DNA from: Neptuniibacter sp. CAU 1671
Lineage (GTDB): Bacteria; Pseudomonadota; Gammaproteobacteria; Pseudomonadales; Balneatricaceae
Direction of reading: 5' to 3'
Length of the DNA: 64,000 bases
Assembly: GCF_029222905.1 (NCBI RefSeq)
Contig: NZ_JARHUE010000007.1
Span: 81,036-145,035 of the forward strand
Positions 34,496 through 46,075 of the stretch are shown here, piece by piece. A program made the position numbers and the translations under genes. The notes below the pieces were generated by a model. The model did not search any database, was not told the DNA's origin, and saw only the letters and a list, made by a program, of their open reading frames with translations. Every line of letters starts with the position of its first letter. Positions within the stretch are counted from its first letter, which is position 1.

Positions 34496-36082
34496 TTAGA
34501 ATTGGCGTTTTACAGATACAACCAGCTGGTTATCGCTTCCGAACCAGTCAAACAGGGTTGCTGAGTTCTCACTGATACCCAGGGGATTCATACCTGTTGG
34601 ATCAGCGTGTTTTCTGTCACCGTCGTTCCACCACAGGTCCATCTCAGCCTTGACGCGCCATGCATCACCAAACACCAGTTCCACGGCCGGAATGGCAAAG
34701 CCACCGCCGTTGCTCAGATCAGTACCGATCACGAAAGAGGGGTTGATGGTGTCACGCTTGTAGTTCAGCAGAGTGAACAGCGTCAGGTAGGTGGTATGCT
34801 CTTTTTTGCTGGCGCCAAAGGATGCAAATTCAACAATTTCATCATCCTTGTCGTAGCCCATGATCCAGGTATCAAACAGCTGAATACTGCTGAGTGACGG
34901 GCGATGTGTGCCCAGCCAGTCCATTAGTTTCAACTCTTTGTCGATACGCAGCATGGTGACCAGCGTGTCTTTTTCCTTCACACCACCCCAGCCTGGCAGT
35001 GCGGACTGCAGCTGACCAAAGTTGTAGGGTTTGTTAGGAATGTAAGCGAACTCGGCACTCCAGGTAGCATCCATGCCGGCACTGTAACCATTGACGGTCA
35101 GACCATAGACCTCAATTTCCGGGAAGATCCAGTCACCCAACACCTGGTTGGTTGCCAGTTCGCCATAAGACTGCATCGCCCCGACGCCAAACAGACCTGG
35201 CACAATCGAATTTGCAGCCGGATTCATGATTGGCAGAGGATTGAAGGTTTTCAGGTAGGCAAAGGAGTAACCGATGGAACCCGCTGTACCGTTCCAGCGA
35301 ATACCGTAGGTGGTATCGTCCCAGTCACCATCTTTATGATCGGTGTTGTAATCCGTAAAGGCGGTGAAATCGACGCCGCGGTATGGATGCGGAATCCAGC
35401 GGCCACCCTCGATGTTATAACTGCTGCCCATGTCTTCATCACGGTCAATGCCACCCGGACGCACAAACAGGTTCAGGCTGCCATCCAGTTCATGCACATC
35501 GACACGGAAGTTGGCCAGTGTCAGGGGTTTGCGCCAGTCTTCGTTGTTCTCAAAGAACAGACGCTTGCGGTAGTCGTAACCATGAATCAGGTCCATTGCC
35601 TGAAAGAAGTCACTTTCACCCCAGACCAACTGCTGCTTACCCAGGCGCACATCAACACGATCACCCAATGAGAAATCAACATAGAGTTCACGCAGGAAAT
35701 CTTCAAAACTATCGGTATCGTACTGATCCAGATAATCCTCAGTGGTCGCAAAACCACCCGGAGAAGTCACTTCAGTGCGGTCTTCCAGATCATCCAGATA
35801 ACCGGTCTGATGTTCCTTATCAATTCGGCCAACGGCTTTCCAGGAAAGCGGGCCTGTTCTGGCATCCATCTCCAGCTGAAGCGATAAACGCGCCATGCCA
35901 AATTCGCCAGTATCGTCCCCGGAAGTTTCCTCCTGATCTTCAAGGAACATTGCAGTTTGAGCTCTTACGTATCCACCGAAGTTGATACTGTAGTCTCCTT
36001 CACCAGCAGTTGCTGCTGACCCCACTAACAGACCGGCACCCGCGAGAACGGCGCCAGCTATCTTCTGATTTTTAATTTTCAC
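34496..36082 (-). CDS. DUF1302 outer-membrane beta-barrel protein
   Basis: 528 aa from GTG 36082 (GGGAT-type ribosome site 8 bases upstream). The longer upstream reading to 36184 is rejected because it would begin at the predicted transcription start. Signal peptide with GAVLAGAGLLVGSAATAGEG, mature start DYSINFGGYVRAQTAMF and end VVSVKRQF, a Phe-terminated barrel. Alternating polar/aromatic strands throughout. It is proposed to be the outer-membrane pore for whatever DUF1329 carries and the RND protein moves. First gene of the sigma-54 operon. Confidence 0.88.
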   Translation of the reverse strand: MKIKNQKIAGAVLAGAGLLVGSAATAGEGDYSINFGGYVRAQTAMFLEDQEETSGDDTGEFGMARLSLQLEMDARTGPLSWKAVGRIDKEHQTGYLDDLEDRTEVTSPGGFATTEDYLDQYDTDSFEDFLRELYVDFSLGDRVDVRLGKQQLVWGESDFFQAMDLIHGYDYRKRLFFENNEDWRKPLTLANFRVDVHELDGSLNLFVRPGGIDRDEDMGSSYNIEGGRWIPHPYRGVDFTAFTDYNTDHKDGDWDDTTYGIRWNGTAGSIGYSFAYLKTFNPLPIMNPAANSIVPGLFGVGAMQSYGELATNQVLGDWIFPEIEVYGLTVNGYSAGMDATWSAEFAYIPNKPYNFGQLQSALPGWGGVKEKDTLVTMLRIDKELKLMDWLGTHRPSLSSIQLFDTWIMGYDKDDEIVEFASFGASKKEHTTYLTLFTLLNYKRDTINPSFVIGTDLSNGGGFAIPAVELVFGDAWRVKAEMDLWWNDGDRKHADPTGMNPLGISENSATLFDWFGSDNQLVVSVKRQF

Positions 36083-36194
36083 TATTACATCCCACAATTT
36101 GTACTTGTTATTCGGACTAGTGTTCAGAATCTGATGAATACAGCTGCCGTGAGGCTCTTCTGTCCTTCTGGCATTCATCAGCAACTGCCATCTC

Positions 36195-36209
36195 GCAACT
36201 TGTGTGCCA
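36195..36209 (-). promoter_or_regulatory. Sigma-54 (-24/-12) promoter of the DUF1302-DUF1329-YCF48-RND operon
   Basis: On the minus strand TGGCAC, 5 bases, TTGC (36209-36195), with exact spacing of the GG and GC dinucleotides of sigma-54 promoters. Transcription start is predicted near 36183, about 100 bases before the GTG at 36082. The operon is downstream and a sigma-54 activator gene is the next unit after the operon. Confidence 0.88.
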
Positions 36210-36294
36210 CTTGCCTGAAATAACTACAAATCGTTGAATATTAAGGTTTATTTTTTGAAAATTAATTTGAACTCAGCGTAAGACGTACGAAATC

Positions 36295-36324
36295 CGAACG
36301 CTTTATTCGAAGTTCGAACGCTTT
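36295..36324 (-). promoter_or_regulatory. Candidate enhancer (UAS) of the sigma-54 activator
   Basis: CGAACGCTTT occurs twice, at 36295-36304 and 36315-36324, exactly 20 bp apart (about two helical turns), with TTCGAA elements between (36306-36318). The pair is 112-141 bp upstream of the predicted start, the usual position for binding of Fis-type enhancer proteins such as AcoR. Confidence 0.65.
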
Positions 36325-36366
36325 CAACTGGCCGGGGAAAAGAGCAGAAAGCCTTAGATACCCATG

Positions 36367-36389
36367 AAAAAAGGACGATTAATCGTCCT
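36367..36389 (-). terminator. Terminator of the AraC-family gene
   Basis: AGGACGATTAATCGTCCT (36372-36389) is a perfect palindrome. On the minus strand it is followed by TTTTT, 19 bases after the stop of the regulator gene. Confidence 0.85.
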
Positions 36390-36407
36390 ATTCAGAGCAG
36401 TGATGAC

Positions 36408-37445
36408 TCAGCCAATCTGCTGTTGACGATAGGCGCCGGGCGTCTGGCCGGTCCATTTTTTGAAGGAGCGAAAAAAAGCGGAATGGTCAGTAAAACCCAT
36501 CAGTTCTGCCACATCATTTATGGAAAGCTGGGGTGAGTTCATATAGTTCAGCGCCGCCTCTCGCCGGCATTCATCCTTAACCTTCTGATAGGAGGTGTTT
36601 TCCTCCATCAAACGGCGGCGCAGTGTTGAAACCGACATATGCAGCCGGTCTGCCACCTCCTCGGCGCTGGGCAGTTCCTGGCTGAAATCCTTACCGATCA
36701 GCGCCACCACCTGTGCTTTCAGACCGCTGTCGTTATCCACCATCACAATCAGCTGGTAGGGGGCGGTTTTGAGAAAACTGCGCAGACTGCCGGGTGTTTG
36801 TATCACCGGATAGTTCAGATAGACGGCGGGAAAGACAAGCGCATTGTCGTGCTGGTCAAAACGCACGTCGGACTGAAACAGCGTTCGATACTGGCCAGCA
36901 TCCTCAGGCTGAGGAAAAGCAAAATAGGCGGCCTTCAGCGGTACCCGTTTACCAATCAGCCAGCAGATAAAGTGGTGCCACATCGACAAGGTGGTGCGGA
37001 TTTTCTGGGGTGATTCGTGCGCAAAAATCTCACCCAGACTTGCTGTTGCTGCCTCGGTGGTAGTGAAAGAAAGTTTGGCATAGCGTCCCTGCCGTTTCAG
37101 CAGAGGTTTCACCTGAGTGCCACGGCAGATCTCATGAAAATCGCTGGCCCGGTAGATGGCACTCTCAAGCGTCGGCGCATGGATCAGACAATGACACATC
37201 AACCTGAAGGTGCCATTGGGCACCTTCCCGCCGCTGGTAAGCCCAAAGAATTCGTCCTGAGCCATGGAATAGATATGCCGATAAAGCTGGCCAAACTTAT
37301 CCGCAGGAAAGCTGGTATTGCGTTCAATATCGCCCGGATCTATTTCAACTGCCGCCAGGAGACCCCTGACACTCAGCCCCTGCTCTTCCACCATCTGCAA
37401 TATCTGACGCACATAGCTGGCTGGTACTGTCACGTTACGCCCCAT
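36408..37445 (-). CDS. AraC-family transcriptional regulator
   Basis: 345 aa. N-terminal arabinose-type ligand domain of the long AraC family (about residues 1-210, as in OruR/FadR-like activators) and C-terminal double helix-turn-helix (VADRLHMSVSTLRRRLMEEN and SINDVAELMGFTDHSAFFRSFKKWTGQTPGAYR). Located 181 bases downstream of fadA on the same strand, so it may respond to fatty acids or their CoA esters and control fadBA (inference). The residues aligning with the two HTH cores are all typical. Confidence 0.9.
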   Translation of the reverse strand: MGRNVTVPASYVRQILQMVEEQGLSVRGLLAAVEIDPGDIERNTSFPADKFGQLYRHIYSMAQDEFFGLTSGGKVPNGTFRLMCHCLIHAPTLESAIYRASDFHEICRGTQVKPLLKRQGRYAKLSFTTTEAATASLGEIFAHESPQKIRTTLSMWHHFICWLIGKRVPLKAAYFAFPQPEDAGQYRTLFQSDVRFDQHDNALVFPAVYLNYPVIQTPGSLRSFLKTAPYQLIVMVDNDSGLKAQVVALIGKDFSQELPSAEEVADRLHMSVSTLRRRLMEENTSYQKVKDECRREAALNYMNSPQLSINDVAELMGFTDHSAFFRSFKKWTGQTPGAYRQQQIG

Positions 37446-37626
37446 TTAACTGACCCGATGTTTACACTGACTCATGCTGCTCAGTGTTGGTCAGAATGCA
37501 GCGCTTTGCCAATTCCGGCGCATATTTTTGTCATACGTAGTCAGGAGTGGGGACTCCTCAACCTGCCAGTTTATTGAGTGTTAAGAGCGTCTGAACGAAA
37601 TTGTCGGCAAAATAGCTATGACAAAC

Positions 37627-40973
<3,347 letters not shown>

Positions 40974-41064
40974 GTGCGTATCCATCCTGTGCAGTGGGTT
41001 GACGCAGTTTTCTAAACTAAATACTAGTTGGCGATGGCCATTCAACAATGACAAAAAACAGCGA

Positions 41065-41096
41065 GATCACTGACAGATACTGTCAGTGATCTTTTT
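41065..41096. terminator. 12-bp perfect hairpin between SDR and fadB
   Basis: GATCACTGACAG (41065-41076), loop ATA, CTGTCAGTGATC (41080-41091), then TTTTT on the plus strand. On the minus strand, where the SDR gene is read, a T run (TTTTTT) follows only after TCGCTG. Probably the terminator of the SDR operon. Confidence 0.7.
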
Positions 41097-41139
41097 GATT
41101 GAGGCTGATACAGCGGATTGACGGGGATTACAGACGAAA

Positions 41140-41907
41140 TCAGTCGGTCACAATCATGCGCCCAATCAGGGCGAAATAGAGACGGTAGGGCAACAGGCGC
41201 AGGCACTTCAGGACATAGGTAAAACGTTTTGGAAAGGTGATCTCAAACTGTGAACTGAGCAGTCCCTTGAGAATGCGACCGGCGGCCACATCAGGCTCCA
41301 ACAGACAGGGCATTTCAAAACTGTTCAGGTCAGTCAGTGGCGTGCGCACAAAACCGGGATTGATCAACTGCAGTTTGATACCGCTATCGGCCAGATCCAG
41401 CCTTAACGCTTCACACAGATTAATCAGCGCCGCCTTGCTGGCACCATAGATTGAAGCCGTCGGCAAGCCGCGATAACCAGCAACGGATGCCATCACGGCA
41501 ATCTGCCCGGCACCGTTGCTGAGCATCTGTTGCAGCGCCGGTTCCAGACAATTCACTGTGCCCTGCAGATTCACCTGCCACAGTTTTGCACAGGCTTCAG
41601 CGCTGAACGCTTCAGCAGATACCGGTTTATGGGTACCTGCATTGAGCACAACCAGATCCGGCAATGCTAACTGTTCCCGCCAATGCTCCCAGAGCGCATT
41701 AATCTGCTCTTGCTGCGTAATATCGACTGGCTGGGGAATAATAGCGCCGCTACAGTGAGCACAGTCTTGCTGCAGAGACTCAAGTTCAGACTGAGTTCGG
41801 GCGCTGGCATAAACGGTTATCCCCTCTTCTGCCAGACGCTGTGCTAACGCCCGGCCAATGCCACGGCCAGCGCCGGTGATCCAGCAATATTTCCATGGCA
41901 GATTCAT
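41140..41907 (-). CDS. Short-chain dehydrogenase/reductase (SDR)
   Basis: 255 aa from ATG 41907 (GGGAG 6 bases upstream; overlaps the DUF3833 stop by 4 bases). NAD(P)-binding WITGAGRGIGRALAQRLAEEG, NAG motif VVLNAGTHKPV, catalytic Ser in VMASVAGYRG, Tyr-x-x-x-Lys in SIYGASKAALINL. In many gammaproteobacteria an SDR of this type is encoded with DUF3833, chalcone-isomerase-like, DUF2878, FAD oxidoreductase, DUF1365 and Cfa-like genes, so it may act in the same lipid-modifying pathway. Substrate unknown. Confidence 0.88.
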   Translation of the reverse strand: MNLPWKYCWITGAGRGIGRALAQRLAEEGITVYASARTQSELESLQQDCAHCSGAIIPQPVDITQQEQINALWEHWREQLALPDLVVLNAGTHKPVSAEAFSAEACAKLWQVNLQGTVNCLEPALQQMLSNGAGQIAVMASVAGYRGLPTASIYGASKAALINLCEALRLDLADSGIKLQLINPGFVRTPLTDLNSFEMPCLLEPDVAAGRILKGLLSSQFEITFPKRFTYVLKCLRLLPYRLYFALIGRMIVTD

Positions 41908-42473
41908 GCTGAACTCCCATTTAGGTGACAACCGTCGGTCAGTTCACGGTGGGGCTGGTCTGAAATTTTTCGGATAAAGAGTGTGATCTCCCCAACCTTG
42001 AAACCAAATTTGTACATGCCGGTGCGGTTGATCAGATACTCCTGATCCAGCAGATACATCCAGTCATCCAGTGTCAGTACCCAGACTTTGCCCTCTACCG
42101 GCACCTCCAGCTGATAGTTCCAGTGCAGGGCATTACCGGCGACCTGTCCCTGAGCTGTGCCGACCACATCACCGGCACGCCCGGTGTACTGATTTCCCTT
42201 GCGGTCTAATTGCCAGCATCGGGCCTGTTCTTCACCGTCGGCAAACAGGAACTGCTCATCCAGTACCCCCTGATCTCCCTGCCAGTGCCCCAACAGATCA
42301 GCCTTAAAACGTCGGACCACCTTGCCCGATCCATCCTGCACAATACCATGAGCTTCCAGATGACCACTGAAAAACTCACTCAGCACCAGTGCCGGTTCGG
42401 TTCCGTTGTATTCCTCAATATTGCTGGCGCAACCCGACAGCAGCACCACTAAAAACGCAACACAAGCTTTCAT
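41904..42473 (-). CDS. DUF3833 lipoprotein
   Basis: 189 aa. Lipoprotein signal peptide MKACVAFLVVLLSGCAS (lipobox LSGC). The mature domain with PALVLSEFFSGHLEAHGIVQDGSG, KADLLGHWQGD and the closing FGFKVGEITLFIRK is typical of DUF3833. Its fold is likely lipocalin-like, which would suit a lipid-handling role, but no function is known. Translationally coupled to the CHI-like gene upstream and the SDR downstream (4-base overlaps). Confidence 0.9.
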   Translation of the reverse strand: MKACVAFLVVLLSGCASNIEEYNGTEPALVLSEFFSGHLEAHGIVQDGSGKVVRRFKADLLGHWQGDQGVLDEQFLFADGEEQARCWQLDRKGNQYTGRAGDVVGTAQGQVAGNALHWNYQLEVPVEGKVWVLTLDDWMYLLDQEYLINRTGMYKFGFKVGEITLFIRKISDQPHRELTDGCHLNGSSA

Positions 42474-42976
42474 CGGTTCTGCCCCCTTAACTGACTGGCC
42501 AGTTCAGGATACTCACTCTCATTGGCTAACCAGATTTTAACGAAGGCTTCAGCAAAACCGGGATCTGACACCACACCCAGCCAGCGTTGGTTGTAATAGA
42601 AATGCCCTTCACCGGATGGCGTGATTTCAAACGCCAGCTGATCACCCTTTTTAATATCCGGCCAGAGGTTAAGCAGCTGCGGCAACCACTGCTCCCGTTG
42701 GGTTTGTGTTGAAAACGGCTGCATCTGCTTGTCGGTTTCAGTCACCAGATCCTTGCCTTTAAAATCCCGCAGGTAGTTCACCTGGAGCAGCAGCGGCGCG
42801 GAAAAACCGGCAAACACACCTTCCGGGGCATGCAGTGCCGCATTGTAAATATCAAACCAGAGCACCTCTAACTTCGCCCGACCCACTTCAGGCCAGTCGG
42901 GTGGGACACGCTCAGATGCGTGCGCAACGCCGACAAAAGCGAGCAGCAGACAGGTATTAATACACCTTGCAAACAT
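42470..42976 (-). CDS. Chalcone-isomerase-like periplasmic protein
   Basis: 168 aa with a signal peptide (CLLLAFVGVAHASE). The mature part shows the CHI-like fold pattern LEVLWFDIYNAALHAPEG, LLLQVNYLRDFKGKDLV and an end in YPELASQLRGQ. Bacterial CHI-like proteins of this size lack flavonoid activity and may bind fatty acids. It overlaps DUF2878 by 20 bases and DUF3833 by 4, so it belongs to a tight four-gene operon. Confidence 0.88.
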   Translation of the reverse strand: MFARCINTCLLLAFVGVAHASERVPPDWPEVGRAKLEVLWFDIYNAALHAPEGVFAGFSAPLLLQVNYLRDFKGKDLVTETDKQMQPFSTQTQREQWLPQLLNLWPDIKKGDQLAFEITPSGEGHFYYNQRWLGVVSDPGFAEAFVKIWLANESEYPELASQLRGQNR

Positions 42977-43469
42977 AGGGTTGCTCCAGTAACTGACTGA
43001 TAAAAACTAAGCATGGAAACAGGAGCGACCAGATCAGGGCCAGCAGCAGGAACACCTGCCAGATGGGTAATCCCAACTCCACAGCACCCAGACCTGCCGC
43101 TCCGATATAGGTTAATGCTGCAGAGAAACCACCAAGCAGTGCTGCAAGCCAGTAATGACCTCTGAACCAGACCAGTCCCTGACGTAAGGTTGCACAGAAG
43201 GCAAACCACAGCGCAATCAACCAGAGTGGCAGAATCAAACCCGACTCCGGAAAAACAAATACCCCCGCCACAGTCAGTGAGGCATCAACCGCAATGCCAC
43301 ACAGAGCACAGACCAGGATCACCGCCAATTCTGAGAGCCGGTTGGGATGGAAGACCAGATGCAGGATCAGGATCAGCACCACCCACGGTAGCGCCGTATT
43401 GCCCAGCAACACAGACAACCACCAGATCAACTGAAAACCCGCCAGATTGAGCCAGATATTTTTCGACAT
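42957..43469 (-). CDS. DUF2878 integral membrane protein
   Basis: 170 aa from ATG 43469 (GAGGAG about 10 bases upstream). Five to six hydrophobic helices (for example IWWLSVLLGNTALPWVVLIL), no enzymatic motif. DUF2878 is a small inner-membrane family regularly found with CHI-like, DUF3833, DUF1365 and Cfa-like genes. First gene of the DUF2878-CHI-DUF3833-SDR operon. Function unknown. Confidence 0.85.
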   Translation of the reverse strand: MSKNIWLNLAGFQLIWWLSVLLGNTALPWVVLILILHLVFHPNRLSELAVILVCALCGIAVDASLTVAGVFVFPESGLILPLWLIALWFAFCATLRQGLVWFRGHYWLAALLGGFSAALTYIGAAGLGAVELGLPIWQVFLLLALIWSLLFPCLVFISQLLEQPYVCKVY

Positions 43470-43494
43470 CACAGAGCACTCCTCTGCACTGATA

Positions 43495-43782
43495 CGGCAG
43501 AGCGCAGTGCTCAGATCATCAATCAAAAATTGCCTCTGTACTGATCAGTCCCCTCAAAATTTCAATGATTTAAAATCAATTGATTAGACTAAACCTTATA
43601 CGCCCTGAGTCTTCCACCTTTCACTCCGGAGACTCATAAATCTAGTGCTAAAAATTGTGCCGTTTTTTTGCGACTGCACCATCTATCTTTTTTTTAAAAA
43701 ATCGCGCATATTCGCCTCGATTGCCGGGGTTTCCGGCAGGCAAAAGAGGTCGAACTTAATCACTTACTTTGAGGGCTGTTAG
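43495..43782. promoter_or_regulatory. Divergent intergenic region (DUF2878 operon / potF)
   Basis: No gene. Toward DUF2878 there is a weak ECF-like pair on the minus strand: TGATCT (43518-43513), 18 bases, TATCAG (43494-43489), only a partial match to TGATCC-N18-TAAGAA. Toward potF there is an AT-rich stretch around 43661-43700 and a TGCCGG/CCGGCA hairpin at 43722-43738 in the leader, followed by GAGGG before the potF ATG. Confidence 0.35.
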
Positions 43783-44895
43783 ATGAACGGTCAAAAAGGG
43801 TTTCTGGCTTTAGTGCAAAAACAACTGGCGACAATGATCGCTGCTCTGACGCTGTCTGCCGGGGCATCCGCAGACGAACTGCATATCTACAACTGGTCCG
43901 ACTATATTGCCGAAGATACCATCGCCAATTTCCAGGCTGAAACCGGTATCAAGGTCAGTTATGACGTGTACGACTCAAACGAAGTGCTTGAGGCCAAACT
44001 GCTCGCCGGTCGCTCTGGTTATGACCTGGTGTTCCCTACCGCCCGTCCCTTTGGTGACCGCCATATCAAGGCTGGCATCTATCAGAAGCTGGATAAAAGC
44101 CAGCTGAGCAATTATGGCAATCTGGATACGGGTATCCTTGCCTCTCTGAGCGATATCGATACCGACAACGCCTATTTAGTACCCTACATGTGGGGCACCA
44201 CCGGCATTGGCTTTAACGTCAAAAAGATCACCGAACTGTTAGGCGAAATGCCCAAGGACACCTGGAAGCTGCTGTTCGATCCCGAGACAGTTGCAAAACT
44301 CAGCGGTTGTGGCGTTTCTCTGATGGATGACCCGACCGAAGTGCTGGTGGCCGCCCGTGCTTATCTGGGTAAAGATACGGCTGATTTCAGTTCCGCTGCT
44401 ATCAAAGAAGCCGCCGATGTTATCGCTGCAGTACGCAGCAACATCAAGTACTTCCATAGCTCCCAGTACATCAACGACCTGGCCAACGGTGACACCTGCG
44501 TCGCCCATGGTTATTCCGGTGATATTCTGCAGGCCCGCGACCGCGCTGCTGAAGCCGGTAATGGCGTCGAAATCGCCTATGTGGTTCCCTCTGAAGGTGC
44601 AGTGGTCTGGACCGACGTGATGGCCATCCCTGCCGATGCGGGTAACGTGTCACAAGCCCTGCGCTTTATCGATTATCTGATGCGTCCGGAAGTGATCGCT
44701 GCCGCCACCAACTATGTCGCTTACGCCAACGCCAATACCAAGGCTTCTGCACTGGTTGACCCGTCCATCGCCAGCGATCCCGGTATCTACCCGCCGGCCA
44801 GCACCCGTGAAAAACTGATCGTGCTGAAAACACCGACGGATAAACAGTCACGCGAGATGAACCGGGCCTGGACCAAACTGAAGACAGGTAAATAA
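43783..44895 (+). CDS. potF: Polyamine (putrescine/spermidine) ABC transporter binding protein PotF
   Basis: 370 aa. Signal peptide (MIAALTLSAGASADE), mature start LHIYNWSDYIAEDTIANF and the polyamine-binding residues of PotF/PotD in YNWSDY, SGYDLVFPT, VPYMWGTTGIGF and the acidic DTCVAHGYSGD. Binds polyamine in the periplasm and delivers it to the PotGHI complex encoded next. An intercistronic hairpin separates it from the transport genes. Confidence 0.93.
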   Translation: MNGQKGFLALVQKQLATMIAALTLSAGASADELHIYNWSDYIAEDTIANFQAETGIKVSYDVYDSNEVLEAKLLAGRSGYDLVFPTARPFGDRHIKAGIYQKLDKSQLSNYGNLDTGILASLSDIDTDNAYLVPYMWGTTGIGFNVKKITELLGEMPKDTWKLLFDPETVAKLSGCGVSLMDDPTEVLVAARAYLGKDTADFSSAAIKEAADVIAAVRSNIKYFHSSQYINDLANGDTCVAHGYSGDILQARDRAAEAGNGVEIAYVVPSEGAVVWTDVMAIPADAGNVSQALRFIDYLMRPEVIAAATNYVAYANANTKASALVDPSIASDPGIYPPASTREKLIVLKTPTDKQSREMNRAWTKLKTGK

Positions 44896-44906
44896 TCCTC
44901 TCTTCC

Positions 44907-44927
44907 CGGGCCGCATCTAGCGGCCCG
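44907..44927 (+). terminator. Intercistronic hairpin between potF and potG
   Basis: CGGGCCGC (44907-44914), 5-base loop, GCGGCCCG (44920-44927), weak T tract. Such hairpins commonly keep the binding protein in excess over the membrane components. Confidence 0.65.
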
Positions 44928-44980
44928 CGTATTTAAGCCCCGCATCCCTTTTTTGGTGTCTGACAGTTTGGAATGTGCGA

Positions 44981-46075
44981 ATGACAGTTGAAACGCCCAT
45001 TGTGCAATTACAACAGGTCTCAAAACACTACGGCGGCGTTCACGCTGTAGATGACATCAGCCTGGACATTCATCACGGTGAATTTTTTTCGCTGCTGGGC
45101 GCCTCCGGCTGTGGCAAGACCACCCTGCTGCGGATGTTGGCGGGCTTTGAAACGCCTACAAAAGGACGCATTCTGATTGATGGGCAGGATATGACGGCGG
45201 TGCCCGCCTACGACCGTCCCGTCAATATGATGTTCCAGTCCTATGCGCTGTTTCCGCATATGTGTGTGGCAGACAACATTGCGTACGGTCTCAAACGCGA
45301 AGGCATGAACAAGCAGCAACAGGTCGAGCGAGTCCGCGAGATGATGGCGCTGGTAAAAATTGAACAGTATGCGCAGCGTAAACCGCATCAGCTTTCCGGC
45401 GGACAACGCCAGCGGGTTGCGCTGGCGCGCGCACTGGCCAGACAACCCAAAATTCTGCTGCTGGATGAACCTCTGGGTGCGCTGGATAAAAAACTGCGAG
45501 AAGAAACCCAGTTTGAACTGGTGAATCTGCAGGCACGGCTGAAAACCACCTTTATCGTCGTGACCCACGATCAGGAAGAAGCGATGACCATGTCATCCCG
45601 TATCGCCCTGATCAACGCTGGCCGTATCGAACAGCTGGACACCCCGCGCCGTATCTATGAATTTCCGGCCACCCGTTATGCGGCCGGTTTTATCGGCTTA
45701 GCCAACCTGTTAACTGCGCGTGTAGTAAGTCAGCAGGATGACATTGTCACGCTCTACAGCGACCAGCTGGGCTGCGAATTTAATGTCAGTCATGGCCAAC
45801 CTCTGGCGACCGATGCTGAAGTCAGCATTATTATCCGCCCGGAGAAAATTCAGGTCACACAGCGCAGCGACAACGCAGTAAATCAGCTTAAGGGCATCAT
45901 CAAAGAGATTGCCTACCTGGGTGATGTATCGATTTATTACGCGGAAATTGCACCGGGTATCCGCATTAAATTTACCCAGAGCAATGTGCAGCCGCTGGCT
46001 GAACAACCCATCAGCTGGGATCAGGAAGTGACACTGACCTGGTCTGCGTATAGCTGCGGAATTCTCAGCCAATGA
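44981..46075 (+). CDS. potG: Polyamine ABC transporter ATPase PotG
   Basis: 364 aa from ATG 44981 (GGA about 8 bases upstream). ABC ATPase with Walker A LLGASGCGKTTLLRML, Q loop FQSYALFPHM, signature LSGGQRQRVALARAL, Walker B ILLLDEPLGALDKKL and switch His in VVTHDQEEAM, followed by a TOBE domain (STIRPEK-like IIIRPEKIQV). Powers polyamine import with PotH and PotI. Overlaps potH by 4 bases. Confidence 0.95.
   Translation: MTVETPIVQLQQVSKHYGGVHAVDDISLDIHHGEFFSLLGASGCGKTTLLRMLAGFETPTKGRILIDGQDMTAVPAYDRPVNMMFQSYALFPHMCVADNIAYGLKREGMNKQQQVERVREMMALVKIEQYAQRKPHQLSGGQRQRVALARALARQPKILLLDEPLGALDKKLREETQFELVNLQARLKTTFIVVTHDQEEAMTMSSRIALINAGRIEQLDTPRRIYEFPATRYAAGFIGLANLLTARVVSQQDDIVTLYSDQLGCEFNVSHGQPLATDAEVSIIIRPEKIQVTQRSDNAVNQLKGIIKEIAYLGDVSIYYAEIAPGIRIKFTQSNVQPLAEQPISWDQEVTLTWSAYSCGILSQ

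Noticed and set aside
36083..36184. Upstream extension of the DUF1302 protein
   Set aside because: The sigma-54 promoter puts the transcript start at about 36183, and a signal peptide starts only at GTG 36082.
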